Source: an uncultured Rubripirellula sp.
Lineage (GTDB): Bacteria; Planctomycetota; Planctomycetia; Pirellulales; Pirellulaceae
DNA length: 64,000 nt
Reading direction: 5' to 3'
Assembly: GCA_938075415.1 (NCBI GenBank)
Contig: CALJHC010000026.1
Location: 1 to 64,000, forward strand
Under the pieces are notes generated by a model that did no database searches, was not told the origin of the DNA, and saw nothing but the letters and a program-made list of their open reading frames with translations. The position numbers and the translations under genes were made by a program. Below are positions 31,774 to 41,165 of this stretch, one piece after another. The first letter of the stretch is position 1; each line of letters opens with the position of its first letter.

Positions 31774-34188
31774 ATGCGTTTGATTTGTTGTCTTGTCATT
31801 GCCCTGAGTGGCAGCTTGGACGTCGCCACCGAGGCACAGACTCCGTTTGTTCCTGTCAGGGTGGGGATTGCGGTCGGAGAATCTGTTGAGACTGGACGTT
31901 CTGATGAAACCGGTAAAGCTGTCGTGGAATCAGGGCAGGTTGATGATTCGGGGCGGCCGATATGGGTGGCTCCATTGAACGGCTCACCGAAGACAACGTC
32001 AGGTTGGGTTGCTGCTGAGGTGGCTCCAGCGTTTGGTGGCGGGCCAAGCCTGAACGTGGCGGGAACGGTTGCCAGGAAAGCCGCTTCGAGCAACGCAAGC
32101 CCTTCGGCTTCGACATCTCAAGAGTTTGGCAACGCGTATGGAGAGCAGGCTGCGGGGAACTCCCCAATACGCTATCTGCAAAATCCATCTGTTTATGCGG
32201 GACCATCAGTAGATGCGGGGTCAACGAACAACTTGGGGCTTCGCGCTAATCAGTTCGTGGGTAACGCGAATGCCGCCTCTGCCGCTCCTGTCTTCTTGCT
32301 ACCCCAGCCCCTGTTGGGAAGATCCGCGTTTCGTAACCCAGGTCCTTTCAGGGCTTGGCAAACTCGCTCTCGAAGTTACTTTCGGCAAGTTGCCAACACG
32401 GGCTCGGTAAATTCTGGAATGTGGCTCGGCTTCATTCCTCTTTCCAATAATTCTTGGAACCCGAATGACGCGAGTGGTTCTTCCAGCGTCTCCTTTTTTG
32501 ATCGGCTGTTCCCGGGTCGAAATGGATCGACTTCGGGGACGACACAGCCGGTAACGCTTCCACCTCCAGTAACTGCTCCGGTCAGTTCGACTTTGGGGGT
32601 ATCCTCCACAGGCACTCCAAGTTTCAATCAATCACCCGGTGCCACGAGTGCCGCTTTGCAGGTTACGGCTTTTCAGAACCCGACAGCGACAAACAATTCG
32701 TATCAAATCGCAGGCCCGCAAACGCCCGGATCCAATTCAATCGCTCCGGTCGCAACGACAAGCCGTGATTCACCTTCAAATGGTTTTGCATCGGGTCAGT
32801 CGGGCGTACCGACCAGTGGCATCAATGCTTCGGCCGGCCAGTACAGCGCTTACCAACCCAGGTCCGAAAGTTGCTGGAGTCAATTCTGGCGACGTTGGCT
32901 TGGAACGGGTTACACCACCAGTTCGTATCGTGTTCCGGTCACTTATTACCGCCCCGTCACGACAACTGATCCAACAACGGGGCAGCAGGTAACTGTGCAG
33001 CAGCCCTGCACCTCCTTTGTGCAGCAATCGCAACGAACTCCAATTCGACTCTTTCGAACCGCTCGGCCCAATCTGTCGTCAGGCGGTACAGGTTGGAGTA
33101 ATCCAGATGCCTGCCCGCCAGGTTACGTGACGGTTGCTAATTCGGGCCTGTTTTACCCCAATCTAGGTTATGCAGCGGCAAGGACAGTTCTACCGACATC
33201 GTCCGCCTACGTCTTATCGGCTGGTTCACTCTCGCCTGCTACTCTCACGCATGCTCCTGCTGCACTCGCCTATGGGGTTGTGCCTTGGACTGGTGGTGTG
33301 GTTCCTGCGAGTGCCCAAGTCGCAATGCCAAACCAGCCAGCTGTGATAGGTTATCAGTCGTCGATCAGTGCAAATTCTTATAGTGATTCGGCAACACGAT
33401 CTGACACCACGGGAAGCTCAGCTACATCTTCCACCCGACCATTAACTGCAGCCGACCTTGGTGAGCAGTTTCCATCAAGCAACGCGAGGGCCTCTGATTT
33501 CACTCCCATGAATCCCCCACAGCTGGAGAGAGTGGAGAGACCTGACCGTTTACCTGGCGACGCACAGGATTTGAATCCCGGCGTTGGTGCGAGGGACGAG
33601 CAAGATGATTCAAGATCTCAAACCAATCCACCGCCGGAAATTGATGATTTTAGCTCTCGTTCATTTGGCCGATCTGATCTCACGCATCAGTGGCGACTGC
33701 AGGACCCAAGTGATTCCACCGCTCTGTTGCATTCCCGAAAACACCAATCGACTTTGCGTGAGTTTGATGGGTCGAGGAAATCAGGGACGCAGTCCGAATC
33801 TGTCATCCACTCGGAGACAGAGGCAAAGTATGATGGCTTTGGGATTCAGCCTGGCGTGGACGTCAGCCCCAGCTTGGAAACCCTGCTTCGAAACGAAAAT
33901 TTTGTACGTGCAGAACCGATCGTGGCTCCGTCTGATTATCAGCCACTTTACTCGCGACGCGAAGCACTAGAAACCAATGCAAAGCCCCTGCCCTCTGGGG
34001 AGGTTGAGCGAAGTGCATCGGAGTCGAATCGAATGAATGGGCAGCGTCATTCAGACACAAAAGCCAGTTCAGACTTGACCACAATCTCAACCACCTCCAG
34101 AAGTCGCACCGTTGGGTCAGGATCAGGTATCGACAATCGCTTTATCAGGCAGCCCCAGTCAAAAAAGTCGTTGGGTCAGTCGCTGTAG
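31774..34188 (+). CDS. Secreted Ser/Thr/Pro/Gln-rich protein with YYRPVTTTDP block
   Basis: This 804-residue protein starts with a signal-peptide-like region (MRLICCLVIALSGSL, likely cut near EAQ). Most of it is low complexity, rich in Ser, Thr, Ala, Pro and Gln. A conserved-looking core at about 366-430 reads CWSQFWRRWLGTGY, then VPVTYYRPVTTTDPTTGQQ and VTVQQPCTSFVQQSQ. I recall similar YYRPV..TDP..G..VTV.QPC blocks in planctomycete proteins. The C-terminal third is acidic and Ser/Arg-rich. No enzyme motif was seen. It may be a cell-surface or matrix protein, which is inference. The gene is alone. Confidence 0.7.
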   Translation: MRLICCLVIALSGSLDVATEAQTPFVPVRVGIAVGESVETGRSDETGKAVVESGQVDDSGRPIWVAPLNGSPKTTSGWVAAEVAPAFGGGPSLNVAGTVARKAASSNASPSASTSQEFGNAYGEQAAGNSPIRYLQNPSVYAGPSVDAGSTNNLGLRANQFVGNANAASAAPVFLLPQPLLGRSAFRNPGPFRAWQTRSRSYFRQVANTGSVNSGMWLGFIPLSNNSWNPNDASGSSSVSFFDRLFPGRNGSTSGTTQPVTLPPPVTAPVSSTLGVSSTGTPSFNQSPGATSAALQVTAFQNPTATNNSYQIAGPQTPGSNSIAPVATTSRDSPSNGFASGQSGVPTSGINASAGQYSAYQPRSESCWSQFWRRWLGTGYTTSSYRVPVTYYRPVTTTDPTTGQQVTVQQPCTSFVQQSQRTPIRLFRTARPNLSSGGTGWSNPDACPPGYVTVANSGLFYPNLGYAAARTVLPTSSAYVLSAGSLSPATLTHAPAALAYGVVPWTGGVVPASAQVAMPNQPAVIGYQSSISANSYSDSATRSDTTGSSATSSTRPLTAADLGEQFPSSNARASDFTPMNPPQLERVERPDRLPGDAQDLNPGVGARDEQDDSRSQTNPPPEIDDFSSRSFGRSDLTHQWRLQDPSDSTALLHSRKHQSTLREFDGSRKSGTQSESVIHSETEAKYDGFGIQPGVDVSPSLETLLRNENFVRAEPIVAPSDYQPLYSRREALETNAKPLPSGEVERSASESNRMNGQRHSDTKASSDLTTISTTSRSRTVGSGSGIDNRFIRQPQSKKSLGQSL

Positions 34189-34789
34189 AGGTTGGTGATC
34201 TGAACTCTGCACCTTCTTTCAATTACACGTGTCGTTGGGTAGTTGGCTGATCTGTTTTGGCGATGCTAGGCTCGCCTTTGCAATTGAATCACTGCAAAGG
34301 AGGACTCATGGTAAGCACTTTTGGGTTCCAGGCAGCCTCCCCGATCTTTTCAAGCTGGCTAAGTGGTGTTCGGTGCTGGTTAACTTGCCAGCATTGATCC
34401 AGTTCTGTGATCTTGCTGATATCTCGCCGCTGGCTTTTGCAAGATAGTGGCTTGGATCGAAGCGACTGCGATTGAGTCGTTGCGGCAGAGCGTCCTCTTT
34501 TGATCATCAACATGCAGCGGCGTGACTCCCGGTTCCCCCTGATCTGGCTTTCTGGCAGGCTACCCATTTTGTCTGCATTTCGTAAACAGTCATTGGAGAA
34601 CACTGTAGTTGGAGCTTTTTTTGGTGGGCCTCTTGTGGAAGCTCATCCATGGAATGTAGTGCAATCACTGAACTCACGATCTAGTCTTGAGGAAAAAGGC
34701 ACTTCGCAAGTGCTACGAAATTTGCGAGACTCCATCGAGCGCGCTTGAGCAATTGTCTCGCCTTGGCATCGAACCATCAGAGGGTCGCA
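34189..34789. other. Gene-free spacer, 601 bp, with a weak hairpin
   Basis: An 8-bp inverted repeat (CCTTTGCA at 34275-34282, TGCAAAGG at 34293-34300) lies 86 bp after the secreted-protein gene. It has no T-run, so it is at most a weak terminator. No convincing gene was seen. Confidence 0.45.
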
Positions 34790-36511
34790 GTGGATAATAT
34801 AAAAATTGCAAATGTCTTTGACGAAATGGCCGATTTGCTGGAGTTTCGTGGGGAAAATCCCTTTCGGATTCGCGCTTACCGGAATGGCTCTCGCGCTCTT
34901 CGTGAGTTGGATGAGTCGGTTGCAGCAATCCTGCAAGATCCGTCGCGAGACTTGAGTCAGTTACCCGGGATCGGAAAAACTTTGCTCGACAAGACCAAAG
35001 AACTGGTTCGTACCGGGTCGTTGCCGCAGTTGGAAAAACTGAGAGCCGAAGTACCGGAAGTGGTCATCGCGATGGCTCGGATCCCTGGGCTTGGGGCCAA
35101 GAAAGCGGCGCTGCTTAACCAGCACCTGACGCTTCGAACGTTAGATGATCTGCGCCGGGCCTGTGAGCAGGACTGTGTTAGCGGATTAAAAGGTTTCGGA
35201 TCAAAGACACAGCAGGTGATTTTGGATGGGTTGGAAATTGCTGAACAGGCCGCGCAGCGTCTCTATTGGTCACAAGGAGATGAGTTGGTCGAAGCGTTGA
35301 CGGCACACATGCAGCGTTGTGATGAGGTGTTGAGAATGGAATGGGCCGGGAGTTATCGTCGAGGGCGGGAAACCGTTGGCGATCTTGATCTTCTGGTTGT
35401 CGCTTCAGATCGAGGCAAGGTCATGGATCATTTCGAAGCGTTTAATCAACGCTCGCAAACGATACTTCGTGGCGACACTAAGGCGTCAATTCGAGTGGGT
35501 AAGGCGTTCCAAGTGGATTTGCGTTTGGTAGAAAGCGAACAGTTTGGAGCAGCACTTCAGTACTTTACCGGTTCTCAGGCACACAATGTCCAGCTCCGGA
35601 AATTGGCCAAGCACAAGGGGCTTAAGGTAAACGAGTACGGAGTATTTCGAATCGAAGATGAATCCCGTGTCTGTGGATCCACCGAGGAAGAGGTTTATCA
35701 ATCCGTTGATTTGCAATGGATCCCTCCGGAACTGCGTGAGGGGCGACAGGAATTTGCGAAGGCCAAAGAAAACGATTTGCCGAAACTGCTCGAGGTGGAT
35801 CAGGTTTTGGGTGATTTGCACATGCACACGACCGATACCGATGGGGAGGCCACGATTCGAGAAATGGCCGATGCAGCCTTGTCTCGGGGGCTTCATTACA
35901 TCGCCATCACCGATCACAGCCAACGTGTCTCGATGGCCATGGGGCTGGGAACAGAACGATTGCGAAAGCAATGGGAGCAAATCGATGCGATCCGTCCTGA
36001 TTACGAGGGTCGCCTGATCATCTTGAAGGGTATTGAATGTGATATCTTGGAGAAAGGTGGTATGGATCTGCCGGATGATTGCTTGGCGGAAGCGGATTGG
36101 GTGCTCGCAGCAATTCACTATGGTCAGAAGCAAGATCAGAAACAGATCACCGATCGACTATTGGGCGCGATTGCAAATCCGAACGTGGATTGTGTCGCTC
36201 ACCCGACCGGCAGGCTTTTGAACCGCCGGAATCCGTATGATGTTGATATGGATGCCGTGATGTCAGCAGCCAAGCAGCATCGAAAGTTGCTCGAGTTGAA
36301 TGCGAATCCGGCCAGGTTGGACTTGAATGATGTCCACCTTGCCTCGGCCAAGAAACGATCCATCCCCATCGTCATTAGTACTGATGCACACTCGACAGAT
36401 GGGCTCGACGTGATGCGTTATGGGGTCATGCAAGCGAGGCGGGGCGGATTGGTGGCAGGGGATGTAGCCAACACGCTTAGTTGGAAAGAGCTGAAGCAAC
36501 GTTGGTTGTGA
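34790..36511 (+). CDS. polX: DNA polymerase X with PHP domain
   Basis: The 573-residue protein begins at GTG (34790; VDNIKIANVF). The open frame extends to a TTG 15 codons earlier, without homology. It has an N-terminal 8-kDa/HhH region (about 1-75, FRIRAYRNGSRALRE), helix-hairpin-helix motifs (LPGIGKTLLDK, IPGLGAKKAAL), a palm with GDLDLLV (catalytic DxD), FQVDLRLV and FTGSQAHN, and a C-terminal PHP domain (about 325-560) with DLHMHTTDTDG, ITDHSQRVSMAMGL, ECDILEKGGMDLP and ISTDAHS. The PHP part supplies metal-dependent exonuclease or phosphoesterase activity in homologues. It is thought to act in base-excision repair gap filling. Confidence 0.93.
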   Translation: MDNIKIANVFDEMADLLEFRGENPFRIRAYRNGSRALRELDESVAAILQDPSRDLSQLPGIGKTLLDKTKELVRTGSLPQLEKLRAEVPEVVIAMARIPGLGAKKAALLNQHLTLRTLDDLRRACEQDCVSGLKGFGSKTQQVILDGLEIAEQAAQRLYWSQGDELVEALTAHMQRCDEVLRMEWAGSYRRGRETVGDLDLLVVASDRGKVMDHFEAFNQRSQTILRGDTKASIRVGKAFQVDLRLVESEQFGAALQYFTGSQAHNVQLRKLAKHKGLKVNEYGVFRIEDESRVCGSTEEEVYQSVDLQWIPPELREGRQEFAKAKENDLPKLLEVDQVLGDLHMHTTDTDGEATIREMADAALSRGLHYIAITDHSQRVSMAMGLGTERLRKQWEQIDAIRPDYEGRLIILKGIECDILEKGGMDLPDDCLAEADWVLAAIHYGQKQDQKQITDRLLGAIANPNVDCVAHPTGRLLNRRNPYDVDMDAVMSAAKQHRKLLELNANPARLDLNDVHLASAKKRSIPIVISTDAHSTDGLDVMRYGVMQARRGGLVAGDVANTLSWKELKQRWL

Positions 36512-36874
36512 TTCATCACCGCCGCCAGGCCGGTCGCTCACCTACCTGTTTTGTTCGCCGTCTTTTGGGCAAGGGTTAAGATTGCCGCTGATGCGATTGA
36601 CGCAGGATTTTACACGCTAGGAGGCAGCGTTGATGAGGTCTTAAGTCATGGCTCGCTGAGCCGTTCGCCGTTTTCCGCAAGAAACGCGGCCCCTGAGTGC
36701 AACCGAAATTGGCGGTCGGTAATGAAAGCGACTGTAACAGAAGATGGTTTGGTCGCATGGGGCTGAATTAATCTAGCCCGAGGGAAGATGACGGAGCATC
36801 ACGAAATCTCGACGCCTGATGAAGAGGCTTGGTGAAGAAGCCTGGTGAAGAAGCCTATCGACGATTGGGCTAAG
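36512..36874. other. Gene-free spacer, 363 bp
   Basis: This spacer lies between the convergent polX and the 78-residue gene. It contains the 3 x 13-bp array at 36821-36859. No terminator hairpin with a T-run was recognised. Confidence 0.5.
36821..36859. repeat. Three tandem 13-bp units
   Basis: The units GAAGAGGCTTGGT, GAAGAAGCCTGGT and GAAGAAGCCTATC are contiguous. The array lies 16 bp beyond the stop of the minus-strand 78-residue gene. Confidence 0.85.
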
Positions 36875-37111
36875 TCAGGCTTTGACGCTTGGCTTTCCCG
36901 TTTTCGTCTTGTGCCAACCGGAGACAAGAAACGCTGCGATCAGTCCAAGGATCAATAGGGGAATCGCATGAGCTGGCTCGTTAAAATAATGGGACGGTCC
37001 CGGTTCACCATGACCCGGATGAGCGTTGGCGTTGGTAAGCACGCTGCCTAGTGCAAGGCCGGCAAATATGGCTGAGGTGATGTGGAATCGTCGCACGAGT
37101 TTAAGCCCCAA
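36875..37111 (-). CDS. Small secreted/membrane protein with HPGHGEPGPSHYF motif
   Basis: This 78-residue protein has an N-terminal signal sequence (RRFHITSAIFAGLALGSVLT, cut near NANA). A His/Gly/Pro-rich segment HPGHGEPGPSHYFNEPAHA follows, then one membrane helix (about 48-65) and a short basic tail. The HPGH pattern at a mature N-terminus is seen in metal-related membrane proteins such as HupE/UreJ, so metal binding is possible but only inference. It resembles small conserved planctomycete proteins. The next gene upstream is 563 bp away. Confidence 0.7.
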   Translation of the reverse strand: MGLKLVRRFHITSAIFAGLALGSVLTNANAHPGHGEPGPSHYFNEPAHAIPLLILGLIAAFLVSGWHKTKTGKPSVKA

Positions 37112-37674
37112 ATGGCGGATGCAGTCTTTCGAAGGAGAGAATTTAGCGAATCATCTGATTTTTGGCGATAGAGACTTCGATAAGTTCCGGGTTTCAGTTG
37201 GAACCTTTCTGAGGCAAAAAGATTGAATGATGACGCAAGAAGTTGTGACGAAGCTATTAAAATGCGTGTGGGGGAAATTATCGGTGGATGGATCGCAGAT
37301 TCCAGTCCCGTTTTTTCTGCCCCCCTTCCTCTCTGCTCCTCTCTGCCCCCGTCCTCTCTGCACGGTTTCCTGTTCGGCCCTGATGTTCAAGTGTGACCGA
37401 TTAGAGTTTTTGACTGAAACGCTTTTGAACTGAATCCTAGCGTTGAGCTTGAGCGGTTTCGCCCCGTGCTTGACCCATGCGATCGGTGATGCAAAAGAGT
37501 GCGAGTGTCCACGCTGGGCGTGCATTTCATTCCTTGGCCCATGGAAGCGGTTGGTTATTTGTTGGGCAGAATGTTTGATCAGTGTGGAGGGACTGCCTCA
37601 GACTCGCGTGAAGTATCGCATCAAGAGGTCGTTTTTTTTTAGCATGTGGGACGTTTTCTTGAGCCTTGGCGAAT
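37112..37674. other. Gene-free spacer, 563 bp, with a pyrimidine-rich repeat
   Basis: It lies between two minus-strand genes. TCCTCTCTGC occurs three times (37327, 37337, 37352) in a strongly pyrimidine-rich tract. No credible gene. Confidence 0.5.
37327..37361. repeat. Three copies of TCCTCTCTGC
   Basis: There are two contiguous copies and a third after CCCCG. The tract lies about 215 bp upstream of the start of the minus-strand 78-residue gene. Confidence 0.8.
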
Positions 37675-39000
37675 TCAGTTGTCCGGAGAAGTTGCTAGAT
37701 GTGAAAGGATCTCAACAGCGTTACGGCAATGCAGTTCAATGGCGTTTTTTGGGTGCGGGTTTGTGGCAATCAGGCACTGCAACGTTGAATCGAACCAAGG
37801 TAGCTCGACGTCGATTTTATGGATTGCAAGGTCGAGTTGACGGCAGAGGCTGGGGGCTATTCCTGTAAGTTCTGATTTCGATTGCCCTATCTTAATCAGC
37901 AAAGACTCACCATGAGCACCCAGCATTTCGATGATTTTTCCAATGCGCTTTTGGTGCCGAGTGATGGGGAGATCAAGGGAGAGCAACGCTTGAATCGCTT
38001 CAATCGCGATCGCTAGGTCACGGCTATTGATCAATCGACCCAGTCTCCCAAAAGTTTCAGGTGAAGGATGGCTTAGTTTGCCGAGCAGTTTGATTGCCGC
38101 GTGAACCAAGCTGGGGTCTTTGCTGTGGGTGAGTTCAAGGGTTGTTGATTCAATTCCGGTGAGTGTCTGGTTTTGAAGCAGCATTGCCTCAATTGCCGCC
38201 AACGCGAAATCCGGGTCATCGCCGGCAAGCCATCGATGGAGTCTGTTGGAATCGCAAGTTGAAGCGGGGATTTCCTGAGCGTTGAAAAGATTTGGCGATT
38301 TTTTTTGTCGCTTGGCTTCAAAGAACCGGATTGTTTGTTGTGCAGTTACACGCGAGTCAGGACGCAGTCGACCAATCCATTTTGGTTCGTTTTGATTTTT
38401 CAGTTGTGACAAAACGGCGAGGGAGTAACCGATTTCTTGAGCGGTGTAGTACCCTGATCTTGAGAGTGTCCACCCACTGTAGCCAACGAGTGACCACTGT
38501 GAGTCATAAAGGCACGCCTCGCTCGCCAAGAGTCCCAGGCCACAACAAAGTGGTAAGAGATGAGTGGTGAGGGGAGTTGTGTCTAGTGGATGAGGTTGCT
38601 GGACCTGGGTCCAGAAGTGCATCGAATGTTGGTAAGACAACTCCATCACAAGACGTAGTGAGTCGGTTAGTAATTCATCCGCAATACGAATAAGAGGTTG
38701 CCCGTCCGCTGCGGTGGGGGCGTAGTCGGAAAATTGGCCCAGCGTTTCAAGTGTCGTGGTCTTGATCGTTGGTGTCTGGCTCATTTTCGGAAGGCACCCT
38801 AGAACGGATGTCGACGCAGAGTCCAGGAGGGTTTCTGGACTACTGTGGTCAAGTTTTAGTTGCCCAACGTCATCAATCCATGTGGACTGATGGATGAAAT
38901 CGGTACCGATGATTGCTGCGGTCCGTCGAATCAGTAACTCCAGATCGACTCGCTGCCTAGCGCTCAGTGGCGGTTGTTTTGAGCGTTTCCAGAACATCAT
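37675..39000 (-). CDS. Unknown protein with HD-like and HEAT-like helical regions
   Basis: This is a 441-residue, mostly helical cytoplasmic protein. The middle (about residues 110-225) has LLTDSLRLVMELSYQHS, HLLPLCCGLGLLASEA and YYTAQEIGYSLAVL, which suggest a helical bundle. The rest (about 240-420) has short amphipathic helix pairs (AAIEAMLL, VHAAIKLLGKLSH, IAIEAIQALLSL) that look like HEAT repeats. No catalytic motif was recognised. It is alone, divergent from the hydroxyproline genes. Confidence 0.6.
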   Translation of the reverse strand: MMFWKRSKQPPLSARQRVDLELLIRRTAAIIGTDFIHQSTWIDDVGQLKLDHSSPETLLDSASTSVLGCLPKMSQTPTIKTTTLETLGQFSDYAPTAADGQPLIRIADELLTDSLRLVMELSYQHSMHFWTQVQQPHPLDTTPLTTHLLPLCCGLGLLASEACLYDSQWSLVGYSGWTLSRSGYYTAQEIGYSLAVLSQLKNQNEPKWIGRLRPDSRVTAQQTIRFFEAKRQKKSPNLFNAQEIPASTCDSNRLHRWLAGDDPDFALAAIEAMLLQNQTLTGIESTTLELTHSKDPSLVHAAIKLLGKLSHPSPETFGRLGRLINSRDLAIAIEAIQALLSLDLPITRHQKRIGKIIEMLGAHGESLLIKIGQSKSELTGIAPSLCRQLDLAIHKIDVELPWFDSTLQCLIATNPHPKNAIELHCRNAVEILSHLATSPDN

Positions 39001-39903
39001 GATCTTTCGCTTGTTGACATTAATAGCAGTGAGGTAACGCCGTGCCGAGGGTTTTTTTCAATGAGTGAATCGAAAGATCAATCAGTTGGTGTCAAAGGTG
39101 GTTTTGTCCGCTGGAATGGTCGGAGTGGGCTTTCGACATCTTGAACGACTGCAACATCCCAAATTGAGGTCTTTGCGTCAAAGGTCTAGGGGAATCAATT
39201 GATGCGGATCAGCCGGGTTGTAGTGTGTCTGTACTGGGGATTCATGAATCGATGGCCGCGAATCATTTCGTGCATCATGGCAGTCTTTAAGTGCACAGTC
39301 GGTGCGGAAGTCTTGGCGATTCAGTTGGTGTGGGTTACTGCCAGAGGATTAATTTTTACGAAGCAATTTCGGTTGCAATCGGTCTGGGAATCGGGATTGA
39401 GGTGTTTTGCTCAGGCCTGTGAGGAATCCGTGGAACGTGTAGGATAATGGTGCGAATAGTTGGCTTTCTCGAGGTCGAGCGATGGGTGGATGGACGCAAG
39501 AAAATTTGCCAAGGATGGGCATGGTTTTTTGATCGGTACGGTTTGAAGTTATCGATCCAAGCGTTTGATCAAGAAAAAAGCTAATCAATGATTTGCGAGC
39601 GGGGCCGATTTTGAGTGTTTTAAGGTAGGCTTCGCCAGGAACGATTCGGCGAAAAAGCTGGTTTGGAATTACCTCAGTTTTGCAGGTCGGGTTTTTTGTG
39701 CTGTGTTTGCTGCGATGTGTTTTTTGCGTTTGTTTTCCATCCTTGGGATCTTGCAACGGTCGTGGATATGCGATCATGGTTGCCCGGTGGGATTCAATTT
39801 GAATTGCGTTCTGTCTGGAAAGGCTAGAATCTGACTGTTGGGCCGAGCTGGTGCTGTTTGCAGCGATGTTTGTCTTTAGTTACTCGCATTTATAGTTGAT
39901 TCA
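39001..39903. other. Gene-free divergent spacer, 903 bp
   Basis: This region lies between the 441-residue gene and the hydroxyproline gene set. Overlapping frames of 82 and 142 codons occur but lack ribosome sites and recognisable motifs. Promoters for both directions must be here. Confidence 0.45.
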
Positions 39904-40851
39904 ATGAAGTCCGAAGTTTTCCGTGGTTGTATTCCTGCGTTAATGACTCCCTGCTTGGATGATCGAACCCCAAATTATGATGCGTTAGTGGATAAGGGTA
40001 AAAGGTTGCAGGACGCCGGCATGACGGGTGTGGTGTACTGTGGTTCGATGGGGGATTGGCCTTTATTGACCGATACTCAGCGACAAGAGGGCGTGAAGCG
40101 TTTGGTGGAAGCCGGGGTTCGTGTCATTGTCGGTACCGGCGCGCAGAATTCGAGACTGGCTTGTGAGCATGCATCGCACGCCGAGTCGGTTGGCGCTCAT
40201 GGTCTGATGTTGATTCCGCGAGTCTTATCCAGAGGGACCTCCTCCGCGGCTCAGTATGATCATTTTTGCTCGATTCTGTCCTCTGCCTCCAGCTTGCCAG
40301 CTGTTATCTACAACAGCCCCTATTACGGATTCGAGACCAAGGCGGACCTTTTCTTTCGTATACGAGAATCGCATTCAAATCTTGTGGGATTCAAGGAGTT
40401 CGGTGGAGCCGCATCGCTCAGTTACGCTGCCGAGCACATTACTAACGCCAGCGATGACCTGTTGCTCATGGCGGGTGTCGATACGCAGGTGTATCACGGG
40501 TTTGTCCATTGTGGTGCAGTCGGAGCTATCACGGGTATCGGGAACTGTTTGCCCGAGCAAGTGCTGAAGTTGGTCGCGTTGTGTCAACTGGCTGCGAAGG
40601 GCGATCAACAGGCACGAATTTTGGCCCAGCAATTGGATGAGGCCTTGATTGTCTTATCTACCTACGATGAGGGTCCAGATCTTGTGCTTTTCTACAAATA
40701 TTTACTTGAGATTCAGGGCGAAGAGGAGTTTCGAAATCACTTCATGCCAACTGATCGCTTGAGTGATAGTCAGCGGCGTTTCGCGGAGCAACAATTAGGT
40801 TTATTTTTAAAATGGTGGTCATCATGGGATGGTCGTGATTACGCCGTGTGA
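39904..40851 (+). CDS. lhpC: DHDPS-family aldolase/deaminase, likely pyrroline-4-hydroxy-2-carboxylate deaminase
   Basis: This 315-residue TIM-barrel protein of the dihydrodipicolinate synthase family has the Schiff-base Lys164 (VGFKEFGGA) and the general-acid Tyr136 (YNSPYYGF). The substrate motif GSMGDW replaces the GTTGE of DapA. Because a 4-hydroxyproline epimerase and a D-amino-acid dehydrogenase follow on the same strand, the best call is the enzyme that deaminates pyrroline-4-hydroxy-2-carboxylate to alpha-ketoglutarate semialdehyde. DapA or N-acetylneuraminate lyase activity is less likely. The last enzyme of the route, a semialdehyde dehydrogenase, is not in the window. A 314-bp spacer with GATTCCT repeats separates it from the epimerase. 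Confidence 0.85.
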   Translation: MKSEVFRGCIPALMTPCLDDRTPNYDALVDKGKRLQDAGMTGVVYCGSMGDWPLLTDTQRQEGVKRLVEAGVRVIVGTGAQNSRLACEHASHAESVGAHGLMLIPRVLSRGTSSAAQYDHFCSILSSASSLPAVIYNSPYYGFETKADLFFRIRESHSNLVGFKEFGGAASLSYAAEHITNASDDLLLMAGVDTQVYHGFVHCGAVGAITGIGNCLPEQVLKLVALCQLAAKGDQQARILAQQLDEALIVLSTYDEGPDLVLFYKYLLEIQGEEEFRNHFMPTDRLSDSQRRFAEQQLGLFLKWWSSWDGRDYAV

Positions 40852-41165
40852 ACCAGTTTTGCATGACTCCGTTTGATGTTTGATTCCTGATTCCTGATTC
40901 CTGATTCCTGAGTTTTTGTATCCACCAGGCCAAGCGGTTCCGCCGTGGTGCTTGAACGAAATGATTTTCTGCAACGGTTTACGTCTGACATGGTCTGGGA
41001 TGAACACCTTCCTGATTTCGAAGGAGGATTGGGGTCAATCTTGAGACTATCAGTTACTTTGGTTGACGAATTTTTCGCTTCGTGATCGTGCGTTGTAGGT
41101 GTTGAGCCATGTCTGTTGTTATTGATTCCATGTCGGAATGGATTTTAGCTTTGAGGTTGAACTGA
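40852..41165. other. Gene-free spacer, 314 bp, inside the hydroxyproline set
   Basis: This begins directly after the deaminase gene and contains the 4 x 7-bp array. No gene was seen. The gap means the epimerase may have its own promoter. Confidence 0.5.
40882..40909. repeat. Four tandem GATTCCT units
   Basis: There are four exact copies of the 7-bp unit GATTCCT (40882-40909), 30 bp after the deaminase stop codon. Confidence 0.95.

Noticed and set aside
35486-36133. 215-codon minus-strand frame within polX
   Set aside because: Antisense shadow of the conserved PHP domain, with unnatural composition and no start signal.
39349-39777. 142-codon minus frame in the spacer before the hydroxyproline genes
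   Set aside because: No family motif and no ribosome site, with Lys/Thr/Pro-rich random composition.
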